Assembly: GCF_005886535.1 (NCBI RefSeq)
Contig: NZ_PNDS01000034.1
Coordinates: forward strand, 1 to 64,000
Direction: 5' to 3'
Source of the DNA: Pseudoalteromonas sp. S2755
Lineage (GTDB): Bacteria; Pseudomonadota; Gammaproteobacteria; Enterobacterales; Alteromonadaceae
Length of the DNA stretch: 64,000 nucleotides
Below, one piece after another: positions 31,790-39,413 of this stretch (positions within the stretch are counted from its first letter, which is position 1; each line of letters begins with the position of its first letter). The notes under the pieces were generated by a model. The model worked only from the letters and a program-made list of their open reading frames with translations. It had not been told where the DNA came from and ran no database searches. The position numbers were made by a program, and so were the translations under genes.

Positions 31790-32381
31790 GTGGCACCTCA
31801 TTATGCTCAGTTTCGTTGCGTTAAGTGGTTGCCAAGCAACTGCGAGCAAGAGTCAACTTGACTCATTACAAATGAAGAAGCAGATATCTTTATTGGAACA
31901 GCAGGTAAGCACCTTACGACAAGAAGTAGAGCAGCTCAGAGCGCTAAAACAGCAGATTGCTAGGTTTGAAGAAGTGCAGGAAGATTTAGATGTTATTGCG
32001 ATGCAGCTATCAAATTCGCTTGCAAAGCAAAAGGATGCTGAGCTTTTAGCAGAGCAACCCGAGCAAGTGATAGAGCAAAAAACAAAGCTCACCGAGAAAC
32101 AAAAACAGTCTGTAGAGATAGCTGAATTTGCAATTCAATTGGCCTCTACAACGGAATATACCAAGCTTAGGCAAACCTACGAGCAACTCAAGGATAAGTT
32201 ACCGCAAGACTTTGCAACAAGCGAAGTGAATATCGAGCAAATAGATATCCAAAATACGAAATATTATCGGCTCAAATTAGGTGCATTTGCAGATAAGGCC
32301 TCTGCATACAAAGGTTGCCAGCAACTTAAGCGTGCAGGTTTAAGCTGTTTGGTTAGCCATTACACCAGTCATCGACTTTAA
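31776..32381 (+). CDS. Coiled-coil SPOR-domain lipoprotein, right flank of fibre locus
   Basis: A 201-residue lipoprotein (lipobox ALSGC, Cys19). A long coiled coil (about residues 30-105, MKKQISLLEQQVSTLRQEVE) is followed by a C-terminal SPOR domain recognisable from YYRLKLGAFADKASAYKGC. Cys181 and Cys191 are nine residues apart, as in the left-flank lipoprotein and the usher tail, and could form a disulfide. The start at 31776 lies inside the usher gene end and is preceded by AAAGAG; an in-frame ATG at 31761 is possible. Translational coupling to the usher supports one functional unit. Likely an outer-membrane protein contacting peptidoglycan. Confidence 0.72.
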   Translation: MQSIKWHLIMLSFVALSGCQATASKSQLDSLQMKKQISLLEQQVSTLRQEVEQLRALKQQIARFEEVQEDLDVIAMQLSNSLAKQKDAELLAEQPEQVIEQKTKLTEKQKQSVEIAEFAIQLASTTEYTKLRQTYEQLKDKLPQDFATSEVNIEQIDIQNTKYYRLKLGAFADKASAYKGCQQLKRAGLSCLVSHYTSHRL

Positions 32382-32385
32382 AACT

Positions 32386-32401
32386 TGGTGCGTATTTTGC
32401 A
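32386..32401 (+). promoter_or_regulatory. Candidate sigma-54 promoter for the flgO-type genes
   Basis: TGGTGCGTATTTTGCA has GG (32387-32388) and GC (32399-32400) separated by 10 bases, as in the sigma-54 consensus TGGCAC-N5-TTGC. It lies about 35 bases before the first flgO-type start. Confidence 0.6.
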
Positions 32402-32435
32402 TTTTATCCAATAAGTTTATCGTGGGCTTGGTGAA

Positions 32436-33017
32436 ATGAAATATCTAGCACTCATAGTGATTATGTTGTTGGCGGGGTGTACAAACAGCCAACAGGTTGG
32501 CAAAAGAGAAGCGACCCAGCAAGAAGAAATCTTACCTGACTTAGATAGGTTTGGCGCTCAGTTAGCCGCGGAGCTCGGACAGTATGTACGGCCGTTCAAG
32601 CCGAATTCAACGCTTGCTGTAACGAGTTTTTTTAAGGCTAATCAGCTGGATGATACCGTTGCTGGGCAAGGTTCAGGCTTGAGTGTGGCCTTGCAAGAGT
32701 CCCTCATGACCCATTTAAGTCAAATGGGGGCAGATGTCGTGGAATATCGACTCAGAAACGCTTTATCTTTACAAAGTTCTGCCGATAGTATGTTAAGTCG
32801 AGAATTGAATGTGCTAAATCAGCGCCAGAAAATTGACCTTGTGGTGGTTGGGACAATCGTAGAAAGTCGAGATACCTATTTGGTCAATGCGCGGCTGGTT
32901 GATACGTTACATAATCGAGCCGTTTCAGCCGCATCAATCAGCATTCCTAAAGCTGTGATGTGGGGTACGGAGCGTGTCACAAATCGTGACGGTCAGATTA
33001 TACGAAGCCAATATTAG
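32436..33017 (+). CDS. FlgO-type lipoprotein 1 (divergent copy)
   Basis: A 193-residue lipoprotein (MKYLALIVIMLLAGC, Cys15). The rest has the FlgO-domain pattern: LAVTSFFKAN, a predicted helix with LQESLMTHLSQMGADVVEYR, then IDLVVVGTIVESRDTYLVNARLVDT. FlgO is an outer-membrane lipoprotein of the Vibrio polar flagellum that helps form or stabilise the outer ring. This is the most divergent of three tandem copies; it lacks the VTPxGDxxFSR segment of the other two. It follows a candidate sigma-54 promoter and is adjacent to FlgO-type 2, with a ribosome-binding site overlapping its end. It may therefore have a specialised role. Confidence 0.72.
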   Translation: MKYLALIVIMLLAGCTNSQQVGKREATQQEEILPDLDRFGAQLAAELGQYVRPFKPNSTLAVTSFFKANQLDDTVAGQGSGLSVALQESLMTHLSQMGADVVEYRLRNALSLQSSADSMLSRELNVLNQRQKIDLVVVGTIVESRDTYLVNARLVDTLHNRAVSAASISIPKAVMWGTERVTNRDGQIIRSQY

Positions 33018-33031
33018 TGGAGATGAAAGTA

Positions 33032-33685
33032 ATGAAAAAAGTATTAAGTTTGGTTTTGCCGCTTTCATTGATGGTTGGCTGTGCACAGAGTAACTTTTTT
33101 GCGGTGGATAATGCTCAGGCTGAGCCCGTGCGTAATGGCTTTGAAAAATCTTCGATGTACCAAAGTAACCCAAACGGTATGAAACAATTTTCTGTTTCTC
33201 AGCAAATGGCCGGTAAAAATGTCACTCACTATGTCCAGTCTATTATGCAAGACATGGTTGCAAACTTGAAACACGTGAATGAGAAAACCCCGGTAGCAGT
33301 GACAAGCTTTGTATTTTTAGATAAAGCATTTGATAAAGGCTCTTTGCTGGGTAATCAGTTGGCTGAAAGCTTTATCCATGAGCTTCATGCATTTGGGATC
33401 CCTGTTGTGGACTTTAAAACAACAGACTATATCCGAGTCACACCTGAAGGCGATTTTATTTTTAGCCGTGATTTTTTAGAGCTATCTGACGACCATCCTT
33501 TTTTGTATGTGCTAGGTGGTACCTTGGTGAATCATCAGGGTGGAGTTATGGTTAATGCCAGAGTGGTTGGGCTTAGAAGTAAAAGTGTCGTGGGTTCTGC
33601 TCAAGGCTTTTTACCGCAAAACGTCGTTAACGCCCTACAAGATGGTGCGGCATACGATGGCATTCGTATAGAGCGTGCGAACTAA
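33032..33685 (+). CDS. flgO: FlgO-type lipoprotein 2
   Basis: A 217-residue lipoprotein with lipobox LMVGC (Cys17). The FlgO domain shows VAVTSFVFLDK, LLGNQLAESFIHELHAFGIPVVDFK, YIRVTPEGDFIFSRD and YVLGGTLVNHQGGVMVNARVVG, a good match to the Vibrio FlgO family. The ATG at 33032 is chosen because GGAG at 33019-33022 is correctly spaced; GTG at 33017 and ATG at 33023 lie further upstream in frame. Likely an outer-membrane component around the flagellar outer ring, together with FlgP and FlgT. It is part of a three-gene tandem array. Confidence 0.82.
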   Translation: MKKVLSLVLPLSLMVGCAQSNFFAVDNAQAEPVRNGFEKSSMYQSNPNGMKQFSVSQQMAGKNVTHYVQSIMQDMVANLKHVNEKTPVAVTSFVFLDKAFDKGSLLGNQLAESFIHELHAFGIPVVDFKTTDYIRVTPEGDFIFSRDFLELSDDHPFLYVLGGTLVNHQGGVMVNARVVGLRSKSVVGSAQGFLPQNVVNALQDGAAYDGIRIERAN

Positions 33686-33698
33686 TTCGGAGGCGATG

Positions 33699-34337
33699 AT
33701 GAAAAATGTAGTGCTATTCGCGACGACACTTGCATTAGTCGGTGGCTGTGAAATGACAAAACAGACTGCGCCTGAATCTACAGAAACGCAGCAATCCGAT
33801 ATGGAAATATTATATGCCATGATGGAAGAGCAGGAGCGTAATGAAAATTCACAAGCGGCGATATCGCAAGATATTGGCTTCATTAGCTACCGTCATCGCA
33901 AAGAAATTGCTAACTACGCCAATCAAATTGCGTTGCAACTGTCAGATACTGTGTTAGGGCAAAAGCCTGAGTCGATAGCGGTAGCCAGTTTTGTCAACTT
34001 TAATGAATCATTAAGGGATACAAACCAGCTAGGAAACCAATTGGCTGAGTCTTTAATGCATCAAATGCAAAAGCTGGGTTATCAAGCGTTAGACTTTAAA
34101 GCGCTTGGAAAAATAGAAGTGACACCCAGTGGTGATTTGACTTTTTCGCGTAACGCAAGCCGCTTGAGAAACACGCAATCGCCCAGTCATTTGCTCACAG
34201 GCACTATGGTTTACCGCCCACGAGGCGTGGAGGTAAATGCAAGGTTGTTAGAGTTTAACACCAACCTAGTGATCGCAAGCACGGTGGTGACCATCCCGTA
34301 TTTTATCCTTGATGATCAGGCAACCGCGTCAAGGTAG
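33699..34337 (+). CDS. FlgO-type lipoprotein 3
   Basis: A 212-residue lipoprotein (MKNVVLFATTLALVGGC, Cys17). A linker rich in Met, Glu and Gln leads to the FlgO domain IAVASFVNFNES, LGNQLAESLMHQMQKLGYQALDFK, KIEVTPSGDLTFSRN and LLTGTMVYRPRGVEVNARLLE. It is closely related to FlgO-type 2 and probably arose by tandem duplication. GGAGG at 33689-33693 positions the start at the second of two consecutive ATG codons (33699). It ends the array; a tRNA gene lies downstream. Confidence 0.8.
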   Translation: MKNVVLFATTLALVGGCEMTKQTAPESTETQQSDMEILYAMMEEQERNENSQAAISQDIGFISYRHRKEIANYANQIALQLSDTVLGQKPESIAVASFVNFNESLRDTNQLGNQLAESLMHQMQKLGYQALDFKALGKIEVTPSGDLTFSRNASRLRNTQSPSHLLTGTMVYRPRGVEVNARLLEFNTNLVIASTVVTIPYFILDDQATASR

Positions 34338-34665
34338 TACTTAAAATAGCGTTTTTTAAAGACATACCGTTTAGGTTTTAAACGAAGAACTATCCTACTT
34401 TTTATCCACACCTCAAGCGAAGTAACTGATAGCGCAGTAGTGGGTCTTAACTGCTGCGTATTCACCTACTGAACCACCTCATTTATTAGCGCGAATAAAT
34501 TGACTATAAATCTTTAAAAGTTCATTAAGATCAGTATACTAAAGCGAAGTCACTGAGATGCAGTACAACAGAGAATCGACAACTCCTGACTTTCATGGGT
34601 ATTAAGTTCCGCAAATCCCGCTAGTGAAGCTCAAAAAAGGCGATTGTTATCTGTCTTTAGAGATT
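34338..34665. other. Non-coding gap before tRNA-Arg with an imperfect direct repeat
   Basis: There is no credible gene in these 328 bases. A 24-25-base segment beginning AAGCGAAGTAACTGA at 34415-34439 recurs imperfectly as AAGCGAAGTCACTGA at 34542-34565, about 127 bases later. No clear tRNA promoter could be assigned. The repeat may be debris of an earlier insertion next to the tRNA gene. Confidence 0.35.
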
Positions 34666-34740
34666 GTCCCCATAGTTTAATGGATAAAACAAGGCCCTCC
34701 TAAGGCTTAGATGTAGGTTCGATTCCTACTGGGGACGCCA
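34666..34740 (+). tRNA. tRNA-Arg (anticodon CCU)
   Basis: A full cloverleaf folds. The acceptor GTCCCCA pairs with TGGGGAC. The D-arm is GTTT/AAAC and the anticodon stem AGGCC/GGCTT, with loop CTCCTAA giving anticodon CCT (CCU in RNA). The T-arm is GTAGG-TTCGATT-CCTAC, followed by discriminator G and an encoded CCA (34738-34740). It decodes AGG. It lies alone between the flgO-type genes and flgT; no integrase or attachment-site duplication was seen. Confidence 0.93.
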
Positions 34741-34848
34741 TTGGTCGCTTCTACGTGGAATTACCAAAGTAAGAGGGCGGCGAAAGCATGGTGTTGAGTG
34801 TGTAAAGTTGTCGAAAACCTTGCTTTCTACCACGGGAAAGCTCTGCAC

Positions 34849-36045
34849 TTATAGTGCAAATTCATTCTCATTTTCTATTTGAATTTCAACCAAATCATTA
34901 ATTTGCACATTGTGAAGTGGGCGATTGCTGATATTTACCGCGATGGCGTTTTGCGCATTCACCTGGATCACTTGTAGCTTATTGATGGTTTTTATTTGAT
35001 GCATAAATATTTTACCATCGACATTAGTCAGCGGATTACTATGTGCTACGTTAAGGATCTGGCCATTCTCTAAGCCATGCATGCGGCCCAAATTAATAAC
35101 GACTTGTTCATCATCGATATGTAGGATCTTGCCATTGGTTGGTAAGCAAGCGACCGCTGCGTTTAAATCAGTTGTGATTTGTGTCAGCGTGGTCTGGATC
35201 TCATCAGCATAATCTGTCTGCCAAAAGTGCTCACTGTACACATCAATTAGTTTGGTTTTCTTAAACGGCCACACGCCTTGAGTGGCATATTGCTTTTGCC
35301 ACACCCTTTCATGAGAGAGTGCATCAAACAGCGCAAAGTCTACCTTGAAGCTTCTTAAGTATTTATCGCTTTGCCAAAATGCGAGGTCACTATTCAGTTT
35401 ATCGACACTAGCAACATCAGTAATTTGACTCAGTAGTACAAATTGGCTGTTGGTATTTGCTGTAATGGTCTCGATCAACTGTTCATTATAATCAAAACGC
35501 TGACTGAAAAAGCGGCTAACATCTATGGTCTGTGCAAAGTAGGGAACGGGTTCTAAGCTCGACTTTTGTTCAGTCATTGTTTGATATAGGCGCTCGCTCA
35601 CGGCTTTATTTATGTCAAAAATTTGACCTAAAGTCGCGTGATGTTTATTTTTTAACTGGCTTTGTGTGACCGCAACCTGTTTATTGTAAGCACTGGTTGG
35701 GCACTGAGCACTCTGTGGGGTAATATCGATATGCAATGTTACTTGCCATGAGTCCCCTACTTTTGCTTCAGCAATCACGTTGGCGCTCTGGATCTCGGCA
35801 TTTGAGCGGATCTTAAGTTGATCTTGGGTGAGCACACCATCTGTGACGGTTTGTACACTACTTACCGAAGCGCCAGAAAACAGCAATGCTTGTGTAATGG
35901 CGTCGTTTACGGCCTTTCTTTTTGCTTTTTGATGGTCACCATTTTTAACGTCAGCCATGCCAGTAACTTCAAACCATTCAGCATAAGCAGGACTAGTTAA
36001 GGTGATACACAACAATGATAGACTGGTCGCGAATTGCTTTTTCAT
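34849..36045 (-). CDS. flgT: Flagellar H-ring protein FlgT
   Basis: A 398-residue periplasmic protein with a signal peptide (cleavage near PAYA). The N-terminal FlgT domain reads EWFEVTGMADVKNGDHQKAKRKAVNDAITQALLFSGASV. The middle domain has DSWQVTLHIDITPQ, and the C-terminal domain ends QINDLVEIQIE. In Vibrio FlgT builds the H-ring around the LP ring and is needed for stator assembly (MotX/MotY) of the sodium-driven polar flagellum. Its promoter region holds a perfect sigma-54 consensus at 36082-36097 on this strand. It is divergent from flgP. Confidence 0.93.
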   Translation of the reverse strand: MKKQFATSLSLLCITLTSPAYAEWFEVTGMADVKNGDHQKAKRKAVNDAITQALLFSGASVSSVQTVTDGVLTQDQLKIRSNAEIQSANVIAEAKVGDSWQVTLHIDITPQSAQCPTSAYNKQVAVTQSQLKNKHHATLGQIFDINKAVSERLYQTMTEQKSSLEPVPYFAQTIDVSRFFSQRFDYNEQLIETITANTNSQFVLLSQITDVASVDKLNSDLAFWQSDKYLRSFKVDFALFDALSHERVWQKQYATQGVWPFKKTKLIDVYSEHFWQTDYADEIQTTLTQITTDLNAAVACLPTNGKILHIDDEQVVINLGRMHGLENGQILNVAHSNPLTNVDGKIFMHQIKTINKLQVIQVNAQNAIAVNISNRPLHNVQINDLVEIQIENENEFAL

Positions 36046-36081
36046 GTTTAAATGCCCAGATCAAAAACTACCCTTTAACTC

Positions 36082-36097
36082 AGCAATACCTGTGCCA
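36082..36097 (-). promoter_or_regulatory. Sigma-54 promoter of flgT
   Basis: On the minus strand the sequence reads TGGCACAGGTATTGCT, an exact match to TGGCAC-N5-TTGC with GG and GC 10 bases apart. The predicted transcript start is about 25 bases upstream of the flgT ATG. Confidence 0.8.
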
Positions 36098-36102
36098 AAT
36101 TT

Positions 36103-36118
36103 TGGCAAGGTTCGTGCA
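36103..36118 (+). promoter_or_regulatory. Candidate sigma-54 promoter of flgP
   Basis: TGGCAAGGTTCGTGCA has GG (36104-36105) and GC (36116-36117) 10 bases apart and lies only 5 bases from the divergent flgT promoter. The leader to the flgP ATG would be about 120 bases. Confidence 0.55.
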
Positions 36119-36249
36119 TAATCATATTTTATGAAAGTTAATTTTATTTATTGCCAATACACGATGAAACTACAACAGCCCTTGCGAGACTAAGATGCTG
36201 GGGAAGTGTTAAATTTTGATTGGTAGTTATTGTAGCGGAGTGTGGTGAA

Positions 36250-36726
36250 ATGCGTATCACTAATTCTATCAGTGCAGTTGTTATGGTTTGCTCGCTAGCG
36301 GGACTCAGTGGCTGTTCAAGCCTCGTTGACAAGCACATTGAATATGAAACGGTGCAACCGGAAACGTTTCCTGTTTTACGAGCTGTGGGGTACGCGCCTT
36401 TGAGTGCTCAGCCCGGTAAAACTGCGGGTGAGAAGCAGCTGATGGCTATTAAAGTCTCAAAATTAGAAGCCTATCGTGAATTGGCTGAGCAATTGTATGG
36501 CCAGAATTTGACATCCACTATTACGGTAAAAGGTGCTATTGCCCAAAACGACGGCCTTAAGAGCCAAGTAAATGGACTCGTTCGTGGTGCTAAGGTGCTG
36601 AAAAGTTACGCGGTTGGTGATACCTACGCAACGGAATTAGAGCTTGATATGAAGCGCGTTTATGATTTATATATTACTCAAGTTAAGCCGCAGAAAATTA
36701 AGAAGATATCTTATAGCTTCAAGTAA
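36250..36726 (+). CDS. flgP: Flagellar outer-membrane lipoprotein FlgP
   Basis: A 158-residue LPP20-family lipoprotein (lipobox LSGC). After the lipobox comes VLRAVGYAPLSAQPGKTAGEKQLMAIKVSKLEAYRELAEQLYGQNL and SQVNGLVRGAKVLKSYAVGDTYATELELDM, the diagnostic FlgP core. FlgP forms the outer ring or disk of Vibrio and Campylobacter flagella with FlgO and FlgT. The ATG at 36250 (GGAG 10 bases upstream) gives a proper lipoprotein signal; a longer frame from 36220 does not. It is transcribed divergently from flgT. Confidence 0.92.
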   Translation: MRITNSISAVVMVCSLAGLSGCSSLVDKHIEYETVQPETFPVLRAVGYAPLSAQPGKTAGEKQLMAIKVSKLEAYRELAEQLYGQNLTSTITVKGAIAQNDGLKSQVNGLVRGAKVLKSYAVGDTYATELELDMKRVYDLYITQVKPQKIKKISYSFK

Positions 36727-36800
36727 GCACTCATCGTATGCTGCTGATTTGATAGGCTCTGCTTCGGCTGTTTTTCAATACTTAAATATGACTGGTGTGG

Positions 36801-37229
36801 TTACGCCTTTAGGTTACGTACTAACTCACTGTCGCTACTTTTCACGCTACCATCTTGACCATATGTAACAGAAGTAGGTGCGCCAATTAAGATCCCTTTT
36901 AATTCTCGTGTGCTTACATTGGCCTGATGAGCCGTTTTAGCATTGATTTCATTTTTGGTTTGGCACTCACTGAGTAGTGCTCGCACTTTAGTAACAAGCG
37001 GGGCTACTTCGCTGTGTTCAAAAACGTGAGACTCAGTTTTTGACAATTCATTGTCGAGTTTTTGCAATTTTGAAATGAGAGTTAGCTTTTCACGAGCGAT
37101 TTCTTTTAAATTGTCGCCGCGCCGAGACGCGAGCTCGTCAAGCTCACGCGCCAGAAGCTGGGTCATCGCTTCTAGCGTCGAGATTTGTTCTGAAAGTTTG
37201 TGGTGGCAAAGCCGAACCAAATCATCCAT
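36801..37229 (-). CDS. flgN: Flagellar chaperone FlgN
   Basis: A 142-residue helical protein (LEAMTQLLARELDELASRRGDNLKEIAREKLTLISKLQKLDNEL) typical of FlgN, the cytoplasmic chaperone that delivers the hook-filament junction proteins FlgK and FlgL to the export gate. The ATG at 37229 overlaps the flgM stop by 8 bases, so translation is probably coupled. An in-frame TTG at 37244 would extend it by five residues. The flgM-flgN order after flgA is conserved in polar-flagellum clusters. Confidence 0.88.
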   Translation of the reverse strand: MDDLVRLCHHKLSEQISTLEAMTQLLARELDELASRRGDNLKEIAREKLTLISKLQKLDNELSKTESHVFEHSEVAPLVTKVRALLSECQTKNEINAKTAHQANVSTRELKGILIGAPTSVTYGQDGSVKSSDSELVRNLKA

Positions 37230-37545
37230 ATATTTCGAACTCAAATGCAGCTATATTTTTGGCTAGCTTTTCCGCGTCAACTTGATACTTGCCTTCCGCA
37301 ATTGCTTTTTTCAATTCTTCGACTTTTTTGTCATCAAAGCCTGATGATTGCTGCGCTTTTTCGTTGACTGTTTTCAGCTGCTGTGCTTGTGGAGTCAGAC
37401 TGACTGAATCCGCAGCTGCTTTCGGTGTAGCTGATGATTTAACTGATGCGCTGTTGGCATCATTTCTTTGCAATTCAGCTTTCTGTTGCTTAACATTATT
37501 AGCAACGGATGTAGACTGATTCTGACCGTTAACTTGATTAACCAT
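37222..37545 (-). CDS. flgM: Anti-sigma-28 factor FlgM
   Basis: A 107-residue protein with a disordered, Gln/Asn/Ser/Ala-rich N-terminal half. Its C-terminal FlgM domain (DSVSLTPQAQQLKTV, then KVEELKKAIAEGKYQVDAEKLAKNI) binds sigma-28 (FliA). FlgM is exported through the completed hook, which frees FliA for late genes such as flagellins. A perfect sigma-28 promoter at 37582-37608 lies just upstream, consistent with the known autoregulatory loop in which FliA drives flgM. Confidence 0.94.
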   Translation of the reverse strand: MVNQVNGQNQSTSVANNVKQQKAELQRNDANSASVKSSATPKAAADSVSLTPQAQQLKTVNEKAQQSSGFDDKKVEELKKAIAEGKYQVDAEKLAKNIAAFEFEIYG

Positions 37546-37581
37546 AATTGTAGACCCAATAAAATTATACTCTCAGCCTTG

Positions 37582-37608
37582 TTATCGGCGTTTAGTAGTA
37601 TTACTTTA
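37582..37608 (-). promoter_or_regulatory. Sigma-28 (FliA) promoter of flgM
   Basis: On the minus strand TAAA (37608-37605), 15 bases, then GCCGATAA (37589-37582): an exact match to the FliA consensus. It lies about 37 bases before the flgM ATG. Confidence 0.85.
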
Positions 37609-37617
37609 GCAAATTTT

Positions 37618-38325
37618 TTATAAATTCACCTCTACTGTTTCCACTTCTATTACTCTAGCACGTAAGGTTTTGCCAGAGCGAGCGTTTTTAACGTTAATAA
37701 GTTCACCACGGTTGCCATCTTGCTGCGCTTCTCCTTGAGTTTTGATCACGAGTCCGCCTGATTTAGCTATAATCGTCACAGTATCGCCTTTGCAGACCAT
37801 GCAAATATGAGCCTGAGTAAAGGCTTGACCTTCTCTGATATTACGTTTGCTGCGACTGCCTATTAGTATCGACTTATCTTCTATATAGGAAACTCTGCGA
37901 AAACGTTTTGGCTGATACTCTATTTTTACATCTTCATCCTGAATAACACGGCCTTTTTCCAGCATGGTTGCGCTAACTAATATGGGGAATAGGTGATCAA
38001 TACGCACGTGGACGTATTGAGTCCAGCTGAGGGTGTCGTTGCATCTAATTTGTACTGTCACCTGAGTATCAAAAGGCGGCGTCATCGCTGTACTATATTG
38101 CAGTGGTGATTGACAGTCCCTTGCTGGAATTCTTGAATCAAGTGGTATAGCAGTCAGTGACAACTGACTGTCGGGATCTTGCTCTACATTCGGTTCAACA
38201 AATTCTATTGCGTTTTGTTCTAAAGTTTTGTTGTCATATTGCTGACAATAACCATAGTCAACGCCTATAAAATAAGCGAACAAACAAAAAAACTGAATGT
38301 AATGGGTTTTTTTTAACAAACTCAT
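37618..38325 (-). CDS. flgA: Flagellar P-ring assembly chaperone FlgA
   Basis: A 235-residue periplasmic protein with a hydrophobic N-terminal signal (HYIQFFCLFAYFIGVDYG). The C-terminal SAF domain (VLVSATMLEKGRVIQDEDVKIEYQPKR) and VKGD-type segment VCKGDTVTIIAKSGGLVIKTQGEAQQDGNRGELINVKN are typical. FlgA helps FlgI polymerise into the P-ring. It precedes flgM and flgN on the minus strand, but flgM has its own sigma-28 promoter in between. It is divergent from cheV. No sigma-54 site was found in the 140-base flgA-cheV gap. Confidence 0.92.
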   Translation of the reverse strand: MSLLKKTHYIQFFCLFAYFIGVDYGYCQQYDNKTLEQNAIEFVEPNVEQDPDSQLSLTAIPLDSRIPARDCQSPLQYSTAMTPPFDTQVTVQIRCNDTLSWTQYVHVRIDHLFPILVSATMLEKGRVIQDEDVKIEYQPKRFRRVSYIEDKSILIGSRSKRNIREGQAFTQAHICMVCKGDTVTIIAKSGGLVIKTQGEAQQDGNRGELINVKNARSGKTLRARVIEVETVEVNL

Positions 38326-38465
38326 GATGTTTCGACTATGCTTATGGGGTGAAACAAGGTATAAAGATTCTGCTTTAATAACTGCACCTAATCAAGGGTG
38401 GTAAACCATATCAGAGTCGAAGCAAAGATCGTTCCGATTAGCGGTTTATACAGTAGGAGATTGAA

Positions 38466-39398
38466 ATGGCAGGTATTTTAGACTCGGTTAACCAACGTAC
38501 ACAGCTGGTTGGACAAAACCGTCTCGAGCTATTACTTTTTCGACTTCAAGGTCGACAGCGCTTCGGCATTAATGTTTTCAAAGTCCGAGAAGTGCTTCAA
38601 TGTCCAGCATTGACAAGCATGCCCAAGTCAAACCCGCTTATCCGAGGGGTTGCTCATATTCGAGGCCAAACTATATCCGTAATTGATATGTCACTTGCGG
38701 TAGGTGGACCTCCTATTCAAGATATTCGTAACTGTTTTATTGTGATTGCAGAATACAACCGTTCAGTTCAAGGTTTTTTAGTCAGTGCAGTGGAACGTAT
38801 TGTGAATATGAACTGGGAAAAAATAATGCCGCCACCATCTGGGGCGGGCCGTTATTCCTATTTGACAGCGGTCACTGAGATTGAAAACGAGCTAGTTGAG
38901 ATATTAGATGTAGAAAAGATCCTCAATGAAATTTGTCCGATCAACACTGAGGTCAGTGCTGACATTGTCTCTGATGGTGAAATGCAAAAAGATTTAGGCG
39001 AACGTATTGTCTTTATCGCTGATGACTCCGCGGTTGCTCGTAATCAGGTCAAGCGTGCATTGGAGCCATTAGGTGTTCAGACTGAACTTGCGAAGAATGG
39101 TAAAGAAGCACTTATCAGGCTTCGTGAAATAGCCGAAATGGACTGTCAAAATAATGTCACTGAGCGAGTAGGACTGTTGATTTCTGATGTTGAAATGCCA
39201 GAAATGGATGGTTATACGTTAACGGCTGAAATAAAAGCTGATCCAAAATTAGCGCCATTGCATGTGATACTCCATACTTCACTGAGTGGTGTATTTAATC
39301 AGGCTATGATTGAGAAAGTTGGCGCTGATGATTTTATTGCTAAGTTTAACCCAGATGAATTAGCTTCAGCGGTTAAAAAATGGGTTCATTGTGATTAA
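38466..39398 (+). CDS. cheV: Chemotaxis protein CheV
   Basis: A 310-residue fusion of a CheW-like coupling domain (about residues 20-165, ELLLFRLQGRQRFGINVFKVREVL) with a receiver domain (about 175-305). The phospho-acceptor is Asp241 in LLISDVEMPEMDG. CheV couples receptors to CheA and adapts through phosphorylation. AGTAGGAGATTGAA before the ATG is a good ribosome-binding site. It is followed after 15 bases by cheR, the standard cheV-cheR-flgB order in polar-flagellum clusters. Confidence 0.96.
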   Translation: MAGILDSVNQRTQLVGQNRLELLLFRLQGRQRFGINVFKVREVLQCPALTSMPKSNPLIRGVAHIRGQTISVIDMSLAVGGPPIQDIRNCFIVIAEYNRSVQGFLVSAVERIVNMNWEKIMPPPSGAGRYSYLTAVTEIENELVEILDVEKILNEICPINTEVSADIVSDGEMQKDLGERIVFIADDSAVARNQVKRALEPLGVQTELAKNGKEALIRLREIAEMDCQNNVTERVGLLISDVEMPEMDGYTLTAEIKADPKLAPLHVILHTSLSGVFNQAMIEKVGADDFIAKFNPDELASAVKKWVHCD

Positions 39399-39413
39399 AG
39401 CTGGTGGTAGCAC

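Noticed and set aside
38326-38465. Possible sigma-28 site (TTCCGATT) upstream of cheV
   Set aside because: No acceptable -35 element at 15 bases and only partial -10 agreement; not enough to call.
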